From JBLNCE01 sp050260415 (GTDB lineage Bacteria > Bacillota > UBA4882 > JAAYXC01): 36,678 bases of DNA. Of this stretch, positions 24,216-31,452 are shown one piece after another (within the stretch, counting starts at the first letter, position 1; the number at the start of each line of letters is the position of its first letter). The stretch lies in contig JBLNCE010000127.1 in NCBI GenBank assembly GCA_050260415.1, forward strand, positions 1 to 36,678. The letters are read 5' to 3'. A model generated the notes under the pieces. It saw nothing but the letters and a program-made list of their open reading frames with translations, made no database searches and was not told where the DNA came from. A program made the position numbers and the translations under genes.

Positions 24216-24240
24216 AAAAACCCCTCCGCATGGAAGGGGC
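24216..24240 (-). terminator. intrinsic terminator of rnpB
   Basis: On the minus strand a GCCCCTTCC / GGAGGGG stem with a four-base loop and one bulge is followed by TTTTT, immediately after the rnpB 3' end. It overlaps the stop region of the LarA-like gene and may also slow transcription from that side. Confidence 0.8.
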
Positions 24241-24251
24241 TTCGGTTTGCT

Positions 24252-24698
24252 GCGACAACTGCACCTCTAAGCCGAGTTCTGTAATCCTCCGGGCCGAAAA
24301 CCCGTGAGGACGGCAACCATCTCTCTACGACGCCGGTTGCCCGGCGCCTCCAGCAACCAACCCGAGGGAAGGACGGGCCACCCTATCTCCCTCCTATTCG
24401 GTCTTGCTCCGGGTGGGGTTTGCCGAGCCAGCCGGTTACCAGGCTGCTGGTGCGCTCTTACCGCACCTTTTCAGCTTTGCCTGCCCTGAGCTTGTCAAAG
24501 GACCGGTCTAAGCCTCTATTCCGGCTTGGGTCCTTCGACAGGCTCAGGACAGGCGTTTACTTTTCTGTGGCACTGTCCCTGGGGTCGCCCCCGCTGGGTA
24601 TTACCCAGCACCCTGCCCTTTGGAGCTCGGACTTTCCTCGTACGCGGCCTTTCAGCGCTTGCGCACGCGGTTGCCCGGCGCAGTTGTCCAATTCGGCG
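24252..24698 (-). ncRNA. rnpB: RNase P RNA, type A
   Basis: RNase P RNA is the catalytic subunit that trims the 5' leader from tRNA precursors. On the minus strand the 5' conserved block GAGGAAAGTCCGAGCTCC is at about 24622-24645 and the 3' block ACAGAACTCGGCTTA near 24269-24283. Also present are AGGGCAGGGTGC, AAAGGTGCGGTAAGAGCGCACC (the P10/P11 region), CACCCGGAGCAAGACCGAATAGG, and GTTGCC with the P15-P17 arms. A 12-bp P1 helix pairs GACAACTGC near the 5' end with GCAGTTGTC at the 3' end (24254-24262). The layout is that of the ancestral type A. The P12 arm is long and built from a REP-like palindrome. Promoter and terminator are both clear. Confidence 0.97.
24480..24553. repeat. REP-like palindrome forming the P12 arm of rnpB
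   Basis: CCTGCCCTGAGCTTGTCAAA... (24480-24504) and GGTCCTTCGACAGGCTCAGG... (24529-24553) are 25-base inverted arms. They differ at three positions, all tolerable as G-U pairs in RNA. An inner AAGCC/GGCTT stem extends the hairpin. The arms carry the CCTTCGACAGGCTCAGG type of palindrome seen between genes in many bacteria. Here it lies inside a structured RNA gene, exactly where helix P12 belongs. Confidence 0.8.
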
Positions 24699-24704
24699 TA
24701 GCCA

Positions 24705-24733
24705 ATTATATCACCGGCGGGCCGCCCTGTCAA
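24705..24733 (-). promoter_or_regulatory. consensus promoter of rnpB
   Basis: On the minus strand TTGACA (24733-24728), a 17-base spacer and TATAAT (24710-24705) form a perfect vegetative promoter. Transcription should start near 24698, just before helix P1. It lies immediately after the stop of the GGDEF gene. Confidence 0.93.
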
Positions 24734-24741
24734 ATCACGAT

Positions 24742-25950
24742 TTAAGGATGGCAAACCCTGTTACGTCCATTCTTTTTGGCATGGGCCACCAGTTGTTCAT
24801 CGGCGGCGGCAATCAGGTCGGTTACGGCGTTGGCCGTGCCCAATAGGTGGTCCGGGTAGGTCGCCAGCCCGATACTGATCGTCACTCTGGCCTGGCGTTC
24901 ATCCGGCGTGGCGAAAGGATGTTCCTGCACCCGCCTCCTGATCCGTTCGGCAATCTCAAGCGCTTGTGCCGCCTCCACGCCGGGCATGAGCACGGCGAAC
25001 TCCTCCCCGCCATAACGGGCGACGAGATGATCCGGTTTGACGTTCTCCTGTATCAGCCGGGCTACTTCCCTGAGGATAAGATCGCCCGTCAGATGGCCGT
25101 ATCGATCGTTGAACAGCTTGAAATTATCGATGTCGATCATCAAGAGCGTCAAGCGCACGCTTCTATTCTTGCATTCCGTAAGCAGCCGGTCGATCTCCAC
25201 AAAAAAATGGCGGTGATTGTATAGCCCGGTCGAACCATCCCTGATGGCCAGCGTGGCGACTTCCTCGTATAGACGGAGGTTTTGCACGTAGAGAGCGGCT
25301 TCATTGGCGATGATGAAAAGCAGCCGCAATTCGTCCTGTGTAAAACCGCCCCGCGACCGGCCGACGATTATCACTCCCAGCGTCCGGTTCTGAAAGAGGA
25401 GCGGCAAGCCGATCGCCGCCCTGAAACGGGGCGCATAGGGAGGCTGTCTCAACTCGGGAAAGCGGGGATCGAGGTCTACATCCTCGACCAGAACTTCGCG
25501 GCCGTTGGCGATTACCCACCCAATCAGGCCCTTACCCGCCTGGACGGGATGGGCCCGTCCTTCCAGTTCATCCAGACCGTGATGCGCCGCCAGCCAGAGG
25601 TTGTCTTGCGCGGGGCCGAGGAGAAAAAGCCCGCTGACTTCGGGATCGATGCTTTGTTGCACCGTGGTGACGAACTCCTGGCAGACGGTGCCCGTGGAGC
25701 GGCAATGGGCCAGGTTATTTACAAACTGATACAAGACGATCATGTCATAGTTCAGCCGGTTGTTCTCTTTACGAAGCCGCTCCCGTTCAGCGGCCGCCTC
25801 CGCCAGGGCTGTCTCATGCATTCTTCGTACCCGCAGCTGTTTTCGCTTGATTAGCAAGAGAGACAGCAAACAGGCGCCGGCTACCAGGACGGCCGGTACC
25901 AAAACAGCCAGATGCCAGGAGAAAGATCCTAGAATGGGGTCAAGAAGCAT
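24742..25950 (-). CDS. membrane-anchored GAF-GGDEF diguanylate cyclase
   Basis: This 402-residue protein makes cyclic di-GMP from two GTP. One N-terminal transmembrane helix (AVLVPAVLVAGACLLSLLLI) is followed by a coiled coil (about 37-75), a GAF sensor domain (about 80-225; GLIGWVIANGREVLVEDVDLDPRF) and a GGDEF domain (about 235-400). The active-site motif is intact as RYGGEEF, and the preceding substrate-binding DNFKLFNDRYGH is complete. The inhibitory I-site RxxD is not present: the expected Arg is Val in VKPD. This suggests that product inhibition is weak or absent. The ATG has only a weak GGGA upstream. A 16-base palindrome lies about 140 bases before the start. Confidence 0.93.
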   Translation of the reverse strand: MLLDPILGSFSWHLAVLVPAVLVAGACLLSLLLIKRKQLRVRRMHETALAEAAAERERLRKENNRLNYDMIVLYQFVNNLAHCRSTGTVCQEFVTTVQQSIDPEVSGLFLLGPAQDNLWLAAHHGLDELEGRAHPVQAGKGLIGWVIANGREVLVEDVDLDPRFPELRQPPYAPRFRAAIGLPLLFQNRTLGVIIVGRSRGGFTQDELRLLFIIANEAALYVQNLRLYEEVATLAIRDGSTGLYNHRHFFVEIDRLLTECKNRSVRLTLLMIDIDNFKLFNDRYGHLTGDLILREVARLIQENVKPDHLVARYGGEEFAVLMPGVEAAQALEIAERIRRRVQEHPFATPDERQARVTISIGLATYPDHLLGTANAVTDLIAAADEQLVAHAKKNGRNRVCHP

Positions 25951-26090
25951 GTCTTATCCCAACAGATGGACCCCGATGATTGATGGCTTCCAGGCACGCG
26001 GCAGGAACCATCCAAGCCCATCCATCGTGCACCGTGTTGAGTATGTTTTCTCCAGTTTCTTCCCATCTCCTGCCGATAGACATATTTTTT

Positions 26091-26106
26091 TGGTAACCGG
26101 TTACCA
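26091..26106. promoter_or_regulatory. 16-bp perfect palindrome, operator-like
   Basis: TGGTAACCGGTTACCA is a perfect palindrome centred on CG, the form of LacI-family operators. It lies between the stop of the TIGR04086 gene and the start of the GGDEF gene, flanked by an AT-rich run (ATATTTTTTT) that could belong to a promoter of the GGDEF gene. No LacI-type regulator is encoded in the window. Confidence 0.55.
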
Positions 26107-26122
26107 TCAGATGACAGTACTT

Positions 26123-26530
26123 TCACCTTCCCCCATTAACGCGGAAGTTCACGCCAAGTATCCCCCCCAGCGCGCCCGTGGCGCAGGCGGCCAGGATTCT
26201 CAGCGCGGCGAGGACAAGGGACATCTCCCCGACTCCGATCGACAGACAGAGGAGATAGGCCAGCACGGCGAAACCTCCCCCCGTGAGCAGGCCCACGAAC
26301 CAGCCGTGCGCGCCCGCGCGCGCGCCCGCGAAGATCGATCCCAGCGTTATGCCTGTAAAAGCTATGCTCAGACCGACGGAATGAAGATACCGCGCCCAGT
26401 CAATCCCCGTAAAGAGCAGAATGGTGGCCACGATCGTCGCCACCAGGACCGTCACCAGGGCGACGAACAGTCCGCGACCGGCAGGACCGATAACCGACGG
26501 CATGGCCTCGGGCACTTCACGTTCCCGCAT
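26123..26530 (-). CDS. TIGR04086/DUF3792 family membrane protein
   Basis: This 135-residue protein has four hydrophobic helices (LFVALVTVLVATIVATILLF, HSVGLSIAFTGITLGSIFAG, WFVGLLTGGGFAVLAYLLCL, and the segment RILAACATGALGGILGV). The GSIFAGARAGAHGWFVGLLTG block is characteristic of TIGR04086 proteins, which are found in Firmicutes and have no known function. The ATG is nine bases after GGGAGG. That ribosome binding site overlaps the 3' arm of an inverted repeat. The family is a taxonomic hint toward Firmicutes. Confidence 0.8.
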   Translation of the reverse strand: MREREVPEAMPSVIGPAGRGLFVALVTVLVATIVATILLFTGIDWARYLHSVGLSIAFTGITLGSIFAGARAGAHGWFVGLLTGGGFAVLAYLLCLSIGVGEMSLVLAALRILAACATGALGGILGVNFRVNGGR

Positions 26531-26540
26531 CCCAAACGCC

Positions 26541-26620
26541 TCCCAATATGCATGGATTGACGATTCTCTCCGCCATAAGCGCGCATCTGGTGTGTTTCAC
26601 CTGAATAAAGCATATTGGGA
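26541..26620 (-). promoter_or_regulatory. leader inverted repeat covering a ribosome binding site
   Basis: TCCCAATATGC (minus strand, 26620-26610) and GCATATTGGGA (26551-26541) are perfect 11-base inverted arms 58 bases apart, in the leader of the TIGR04086 gene. The 3' arm contains the first four bases of GGGAGG, the ribosome binding site. Pairing in the mRNA would hide that site. This could be a riboregulator, or a DNA site for a dimeric protein. Confidence 0.5.
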
Positions 26621-26654
26621 TCGGAAGGGGGATATGACCGGAACCATCCGTATC

Positions 26655-28046
26655 TCAGGGCGCCTCCGCGCCGTAACTGGTCAGGATCAACCAGTCGAGC
26701 ACCGGGTCATGGGTAACATTGATGAGAAATACCGAGCGCAGGAGATCGGCCGGAACATAAGGCACTTTGCCCACCAGGGCGATGCTTCGGCCGATCGGCC
26801 AAGGCCGTCCGTTGATGATGGCTTCGGCTTTCTCCGCTTGCATCACGACCGTCAGTTTTTCCCATGTCAGAGTCAGGCTGGCCTTCTTTTCGTCCCAGCG
26901 CGTGGCGATATTAAGCACCCGCTGGAGCAATTCCGGCCCAAAGTAAAAATCGCCGTCCTCCCAATACAGGCCGGTATTCTTGGCCTCCACGCCGTCATAG
27001 AAGACCGAGAGCCGCCCGAGCGGAATGAGGTGGAAAATCCTTATCCCGCCGGACACGGTTCCCGCCATGGCACGTTCAGCGCCAAGACCAGCCAAGAAAG
27101 CGAGCCTCTCGCTGGAACGCAACCGCGTCTCAAGCCGCCACGAGTCTGCTTCGGGCGTATAGAAGTAGAGGTTGCCGACCGCATCACCCAGCATCACCGC
27201 GCCTTTGAGGCCAGGCACCAACGCCGCATGCGAAGCGACCATCTCCAAGGTAAGGCGCGCTTTGATGATATAGGCTCCCGCCGCGTTACCGATCAGAAAG
27301 AGTTTTCGCTGGGAGGTTACCAAGACCAACTCCGACCCGGGCTGGTCGTCCGCCTGTCCCAGATCCAAACCCAGCACTTGCCCCCATGGGGGAAGCGTCC
27401 ACACGCTTTCCCAGACCCCGTTCCGCCACCGCAAGATCGAGACCGCGCCGGATGTGCCCACCTGGATCAGTTCATCGAACCCGTCACCGTCCAGGTCAGC
27501 CTGGCGCGCGGTGGCGATCATCGGCCAAGGTTCCGGGCTCTGCCAGATCGGCAGGCATTCTTCCTTGTTCACCTGCCAGTATGCGATCCGCCCGGACTCA
27601 AGCTGGATAAAGAGACCCGGCCCCTCCCCCGAAGAAAAGCGGCCGCCAGCCAGGGCGGCGACGCGCCCGCCAAAATCTCCGCCGGCGGCCCGGGTCCAGG
27701 ATCCGTCTGATTGATGCCATAGCTCGAAATGCTGGCGATCGTGGTGCAAAAGGAGGAGTCCGGTCTGCGCCTCAAACGGTACGGGGGCAACCCAGCCGAT
27801 ATCAAGGCCGAAGGGGTCCTGGCTTTCCAGGACCGGCGGAGACCATCGGTACGGCCAGACCCTGCCTTCCGCGACAAGGCAGATCGTCCTGCCATCCGCC
27901 CCCGCCGGCAGGATGGCGGCTGGCGGCGCCGGGGGAGCGGGCGCCGCTGTTTCACGATCGATTAGGAAAGCCTCACCGGCCGTTATGCCTTGCGTAATCA
28001 AGAACGCTAATAGGATCATGAGCGAAATGCGGCTTGGGCGCAGCAT
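26655..28046 (-). CDS. secreted FG-GAP/VCBS-like protein with CuAO-N-like end
   Basis: This protein has about 463 residues. A signal peptide (ISLMILLAFLITQGITAG) is followed by a proline/alanine-rich linker and about 270 residues of beta-propeller-like repeats of the FG-GAP/VCBS type (for example ADLDGDGFDELIQVG and DQPGSELVLVTS). The last 100 residues (VVMQAEKAEAIINGRPWP, then VPYVPADLLRSVF) look like the copper amine oxidase N-terminal-like domain that many Firmicutes attach to secreted proteins. ATG 28046 is seven bases after GGGGAGGT; upstream residues in the same frame have no ribosome binding site. The role is unknown, probably surface binding. Confidence 0.7.
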   Translation of the reverse strand: MLRPSRISLMILLAFLITQGITAGEAFLIDRETAAPAPPAPPAAILPAGADGRTICLVAEGRVWPYRWSPPVLESQDPFGLDIGWVAPVPFEAQTGLLLLHHDRQHFELWHQSDGSWTRAAGGDFGGRVAALAGGRFSSGEGPGLFIQLESGRIAYWQVNKEECLPIWQSPEPWPMIATARQADLDGDGFDELIQVGTSGAVSILRWRNGVWESVWTLPPWGQVLGLDLGQADDQPGSELVLVTSQRKLFLIGNAAGAYIIKARLTLEMVASHAALVPGLKGAVMLGDAVGNLYFYTPEADSWRLETRLRSSERLAFLAGLGAERAMAGTVSGGIRIFHLIPLGRLSVFYDGVEAKNTGLYWEDGDFYFGPELLQRVLNIATRWDEKKASLTLTWEKLTVVMQAEKAEAIINGRPWPIGRSIALVGKVPYVPADLLRSVFLINVTHDPVLDWLILTSYGAEAP

Positions 28047-28068
28047 GAATGCGACCTCCCCTCTGACT

Positions 28069-28356
28069 CTAGAACCAACGCCGGTGGCGGAAAAACAGAA
28101 GCATGCCGCCGGCAATCAACAGCATGGCGATAAGCACGAGGGGATACCCATACGGCGATTCGAGCTCCGGCATATGGCGGAAGTTCATGCCGTAGATCCC
28201 CACGATCACGGAGAGCGGCATCATAATCGTGGCGATGATGGTCAGGGTCTTCATCACTTCATTGAGCCTGTGGGAGAGCCCCGTGAGGTAGACCTCCATC
28301 ACGACGGAAGCAATACACCGCGCGCCGCCATCATCCGGCCAGGTCATAAGGCGCAT
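28069..28356 (-). pseudogene. corA: CorA magnesium channel remnant (C-terminal end only)
   Basis: From about 28302 downwards the reading frame matches the end of CorA. It contains the stalk helix (VYLTGLSHRLNEVMKTLT), helix TM1 ending in the selectivity motif YGMNF, MPELESPYGYP, TM2 and the basic tail RHRRWF. A full CorA has about 310-350 residues; only about 78 are recognisable. The upstream sequence in this and the other minus-strand frames does not continue CorA. A pore without the cytoplasmic domain is unlikely to work, so I call it a remnant left by a deletion. It lies 22 bases upstream of the FG-GAP-like gene. Confidence 0.75.
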
Positions 28357-28748
28357 ACCACTTTCACCCTAGTATTAGTTCGGCGAAACCCGTGGGGGTC
28401 CTGCCTGCCAACCATGGATTCGCCGCGCTGGGAGATTACACATTTGCCGCATAAGTCCACCCATCGCGGCTTGATAGGTGATTTTCTGTTGCAATCGGCA
28501 GTCAACAGCGACTTTCGCAATATTACTGCGGAATAAGTGCCGCTAAACGGCAAAAAAAAACGCCCGTGTCCGCAAGATTCGACGAGTTATGCAAAGGACA
28601 CGAGCTATAATGGAAGCATGAAGACGGCCCGTAACTGGACTCTTGGAAAATAATGGTTTTCACCAAAGGGCGCTGTGCTGTTCTCGTCCGCCCTGAACTG
28701 GTTGAATCCATCAAGAAAGAACTGGTGGCATGGAAGCTTGCGCGCGCT
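28357..28748. other. 392-base gap with minus-strand terminator candidate
   Basis: No gene is supported here. On the minus strand, CGTGTCC (28602-28596) and GGACACG (28571-28565) pair across a 24-base loop and are followed after four bases by a run of about nine T (28560-28551). This is a plausible terminator for the STAS-like gene. A plus-strand TATAAT at 28606-28611 has no matching -35. The rest may be scar sequence from the loss of the front of corA. Confidence 0.4.
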
Positions 28749-29141
28749 TCAGCCAGCCTTGAGCCACGCCAGGCATTCGTTCGCATCCGAGAAAATGCGT
28801 GCGCGCCCTTTATCGAACTGCTCCTGGTGCTTGCCCTCTCTTGCAAGCCGCAGATGTTGGAGCTTGGCGACGATGTTATCCAAGACCGTGCCGATCTTGG
28901 TTGCCGTACACTCATTGCAGAGGAAATCATCGATCTCCCCAATCGCCTGCGCCGTGCGGGGGTCAAGCGCGGAGAGGCCCCGGAGGTCGAACATGACCTT
29001 GAACGACTTGTTTTCCATGGATTTGAGTTCGGCGATGATCGCTTCCTTTAGATGGAGAATCTTATTGTGCGTGGCGAACCCCTTGAGCCTGAAGCAGACG
29101 ATGTCTCCCTCGTGGGAACATGCGAAATGAAAATCGAACAT
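28749..29141 (-). CDS. STAS-like domain protein
   Basis: This 130-residue cytoplasmic protein has alternating strands and helices of the STAS/SpoIIAA-like fold. It shows a central strand-loop KVMFDLRGLSALDPRTAQAI, where anti-sigma antagonists carry their phosphorylatable Ser/Thr (here Ser in LSALD or Thr in RTAQ), and ends in the familiar ARIFSDANECLAWL. Such proteins often act in partner-switching regulation or bind small ligands. No kinase or phosphatase partner is adjacent. The ATG follows AAAGGAGCG. An upstream in-frame extension was not included because it lacks a ribosome binding site. The family assignment is by fold pattern. Confidence 0.6.
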   Translation of the reverse strand: MFDFHFACSHEGDIVCFRLKGFATHNKILHLKEAIIAELKSMENKSFKVMFDLRGLSALDPRTAQAIGEIDDFLCNECTATKIGTVLDNIVAKLQHLRLAREGKHQEQFDKGRARIFSDANECLAWLKAG

Positions 29142-29277
29142 AGTGACGCTCCTTTCATCTCCGGCGGGGATCTGTCCCTCGTGCCCATTGCCGCAATAAC
29201 ACAATGCTGTTATTGGTTTCGGCATTTTTCGACACCCAATCAAGAGTTTTTTGTATCAAAAAAGAGGGGGAATTGAC

Positions 29278-29922
29278 GTGGAGATTGTCGTTCGAAAAGC
29301 CAAGGAAGAGGACATCCCATTCTTGGGCGAGATCGCCGCCGCAGGCTTCTCCCCGAAGACCCGGGTCTCATTCGGCAAGGACTTGACAAAAACCGCGGCC
29401 ATCTTTAGCGACTTCTTCCGCATCGGGTTCTTTCCCTGTGAACATACCGTCGTGGCCACGGTCGGAGGGAAGGTTGCGGGCTTCTCGACCGTTAAGTTCG
29501 AGGACAAGGGGTTCCCCGTCTGGAAACTCAGTCAGATCTTCCGGAAACGTCTCGGGATCCTTGGCGGGCTGCGCGCGCTCCTTATCCTCCTCTGGCTCTA
29601 CCAGGAGCCGTTTGACGAGAAGACGCAGGTTTTCTGGGAGATGCTTGCGGTGCACGAGGACTATCGATCGATGGGAATCGGCACGAAGATCATCCAGGAA
29701 ACATATTCCTACAGCCTTACCACCGGGCGTAGGGAAATCCTGGGATTTGTGGTGCGCGGCAACCGCGCCGAAGGTCTCTACCGGCGCCTCGGCATGATCC
29801 TGGAGCCGCCGAATTTCCGATTGGCGTGGCTCTCCCAACTGCTTTACAATTTCCGCGGGTACCACAAATTGATCTGGCCGCTCAAGGCGGAACAACTGGA
29901 GAAAACAGGAACCCGTGACTAG
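29278..29922 (+). CDS. GNAT family N-acetyltransferase
   Basis: This 214-residue protein moves an acyl group from acyl-CoA to an amine. It begins with VEIVVRKAKEEDIPFLGEI (strand 1). It has MLAVHEDYRSMGIGTKIIQE, the acyl-CoA binding motif A (the R/Q-x-x-G-x-G/A form is seen as RSMGIG), and FVVRGNRAEGLYRRLGM in the C-terminal part. A hydrophobic patch in the middle (ILGGLRALLILLWLY) is unusual for a soluble GNAT and may touch the membrane or a lipid. The GTG start is seven bases after AGAGGGGG. It lies 96 bases before the oxoamine synthase and may act in the same pathway. Confidence 0.8.
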   Translation: MEIVVRKAKEEDIPFLGEIAAAGFSPKTRVSFGKDLTKTAAIFSDFFRIGFFPCEHTVVATVGGKVAGFSTVKFEDKGFPVWKLSQIFRKRLGILGGLRALLILLWLYQEPFDEKTQVFWEMLAVHEDYRSMGIGTKIIQETYSYSLTTGRREILGFVVRGNRAEGLYRRLGMILEPPNFRLAWLSQLLYNFRGYHKLIWPLKAEQLEKTGTRD

Positions 29923-30018
29923 ATCCCGGGTTGGGTATGCGGCAACACGGCCCCTAGCGGACTAGAGCCGCCGGAACGTCTGGCTTAATCTGCGATAATA
30001 TGAGAGGGGATGGGCATC

Positions 30019-31293
30019 ATGGTCACAACAAAAGATAAATTCGCTCCAGTTTTCGGGCGTGTATCGCCATTCCTAACCAAGCTCCATCAGATGGAAGCGG
30101 ACGGCACTTATTTCTGGGGGCGTCAGCTTGAGGCGGGTTCCGCGGCGAAGACGAGAGCCGCCGGACGGGATGTTATACTGTTGGCTTCCAACAACTACTT
30201 GGGGCTGACCACGCACCCGAAGGTGGTGGCGGCAGCACAGGAAGCCGTCAAGCTGTATGGATTTGGCAGCGGTTCGGCGCGGGTGCTGAGCGGCACCATG
30301 AGAGCCCACCGGGAGCTCGAGGAGAAGCTTGCCTGGTTCAAGGGCGCGGAGGACTGCCTCCTCTACAGCACGGGCTATATGGCCAATGTGGGCTTGATCA
30401 GCAGTCTCGTCGGGCCGGGCGATACAGTCATCCTGGATAGCCTCGATCATGCCAGTATTATAGACGGAGCGCGGATGTCAGGGGCGCGCATGCGCGTCTT
30501 CAAGCATAACAACCTGGCCGATCTGCGCAAGAAACTAGGGGCGGTCTCCCCGGACAGGCTGTGTCTAGTCGTGGCGGACGGCGTGTTCAGCATGGACGGC
30601 GATCTATGCGATCTGCCCGGACTGGTCCAACTCTCGGAAAAGTATGGCTTCATCCTGATGCTCGACGATGCCCATGGCACCGGCGTGCTTGGGGCCACGG
30701 GGCGCGGGACCTGCGAACATTTCCACCTGGAGGGCCGCGTGGACTTGGTCATGGGGACGCTGAGCAAGAGCCTTGCGGGCGTCGGCGCTTTTGTCACCGG
30801 CAGCAAGGATCTCACCTTTTATCTACGCCATGCTTCCCGGCCGTTCATCTTCAACACCAGCTTGCCGCCGGCGGCCTGTGCCGCGGCCTCGGCGGCGATC
30901 GACGTCCTGATCGAGGAGCCCGAGCTCTTGACACGTCTGCGCGAGAACGCGGACCATTTGCGCAACGGCCTTGAGAGACTGGGCTTTGACACGCTTGACT
31001 CTTCCGTGACACCCATCATCCCTGTGCTGATCGGGGACGAGTACAAACTCACGCGCATTACGCGCCGTCTGTTTGAACGCGGCATCATGGCCAGCGCCGT
31101 TATCTGGCCCGCCTGCCGGAAGAACTCATCCCGCCTGCGCATGAGCGTCATGGCCACGCATACCCGGGATGATCTGGACTACGTGCTCGCGGTGATGGAA
31201 GATATCCACCGGGAATTCGGTCCCTTCAAGTATGTAAGGGAAGCGGCCGCGGAGAACTTCATCGGCTTGGAGGAAGAGCTTCAAGAGGCGTAG
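30019..31293 (+). CDS. alpha-oxoamine synthase (KBL/BioF/SPT family)
   Basis: This is a PLP enzyme of 424 residues that condenses an amino acid with an acyl-CoA and releases CO2. The family includes glycine C-acetyltransferase, 8-amino-7-oxononanoate synthase and serine palmitoyltransferase (SPT). Visible are SGTMRAHRELEEKL, DHASIIDGARMSGA, the PLP-binding DDAHGTG, and the Schiff-base Lys, K250, in MGTLSKSLAG. From memory, GRGTCEHF, VDLVMGTLSKSLAGVGAF and PACRKNSSRLRMSVMATHT resemble SPT of Bacteroidetes more than KBL or BioF, but this needs a tree. ATG 30019 fits the GAGGGG nine bases upstream; the ATG at 30010 touches it. No other biotin or threonine genes are nearby. Confidence 0.85.
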   Translation: MVTTKDKFAPVFGRVSPFLTKLHQMEADGTYFWGRQLEAGSAAKTRAAGRDVILLASNNYLGLTTHPKVVAAAQEAVKLYGFGSGSARVLSGTMRAHRELEEKLAWFKGAEDCLLYSTGYMANVGLISSLVGPGDTVILDSLDHASIIDGARMSGARMRVFKHNNLADLRKKLGAVSPDRLCLVVADGVFSMDGDLCDLPGLVQLSEKYGFILMLDDAHGTGVLGATGRGTCEHFHLEGRVDLVMGTLSKSLAGVGAFVTGSKDLTFYLRHASRPFIFNTSLPPAACAAASAAIDVLIEEPELLTRLRENADHLRNGLERLGFDTLDSSVTPIIPVLIGDEYKLTRITRRLFERGIMASAVIWPACRKNSSRLRMSVMATHTRDDLDYVLAVMEDIHREFGPFKYVREAAAENFIGLEEELQEA

Positions 31294-31319
31294 GCGCATC
31301 CAACCGCGCGGCGGATACG

Positions 31320-31351
31320 GGAAAAGGCTCTCAATCGAGGGCCTTTTCCTT
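31320..31351 (+). terminator. intrinsic terminator after the oxoamine synthase
   Basis: GGAAAAGGC (31320-31328) and GCCTTTTCC (31341-31349) form a nine-base stem around TCTCAATCGAGG, followed by TT. It ends the GNAT-synthase unit and separates it from the OYE gene, which then needs its own promoter (a TATGAT lies near 31424). Confidence 0.75.
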
Positions 31352-31452
31352 AGCTCCGTCAAGTAATGGCAGATTTCCCAGTAACCGCTGGTTAAGCGCG
31401 GAGAAGGCGATGCCGATTCAAGATATGATCGTGCCGTGGATGAGGTGGAGCT

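Noticed and set aside
25951..26090. cyclic di-GMP riboswitch before the GGDEF gene
   Set aside because: The minus-strand leader lacks the conserved GEMM blocks (CACGCA...AAACC, GGTAGCGGGG).
28545..28560. plus-strand hairpin GCCG-CTAAA-CGGC as a terminator
   Set aside because: It is followed by a run of A on the plus strand and preceded by T on the minus strand, so it is in the wrong orientation for either.
28653..29051. plus-strand open frame of 132 codons
   Set aside because: Most of it is antisense to the STAS-like gene, whose frame has clear fold-typical segments and a good ribosome binding site.
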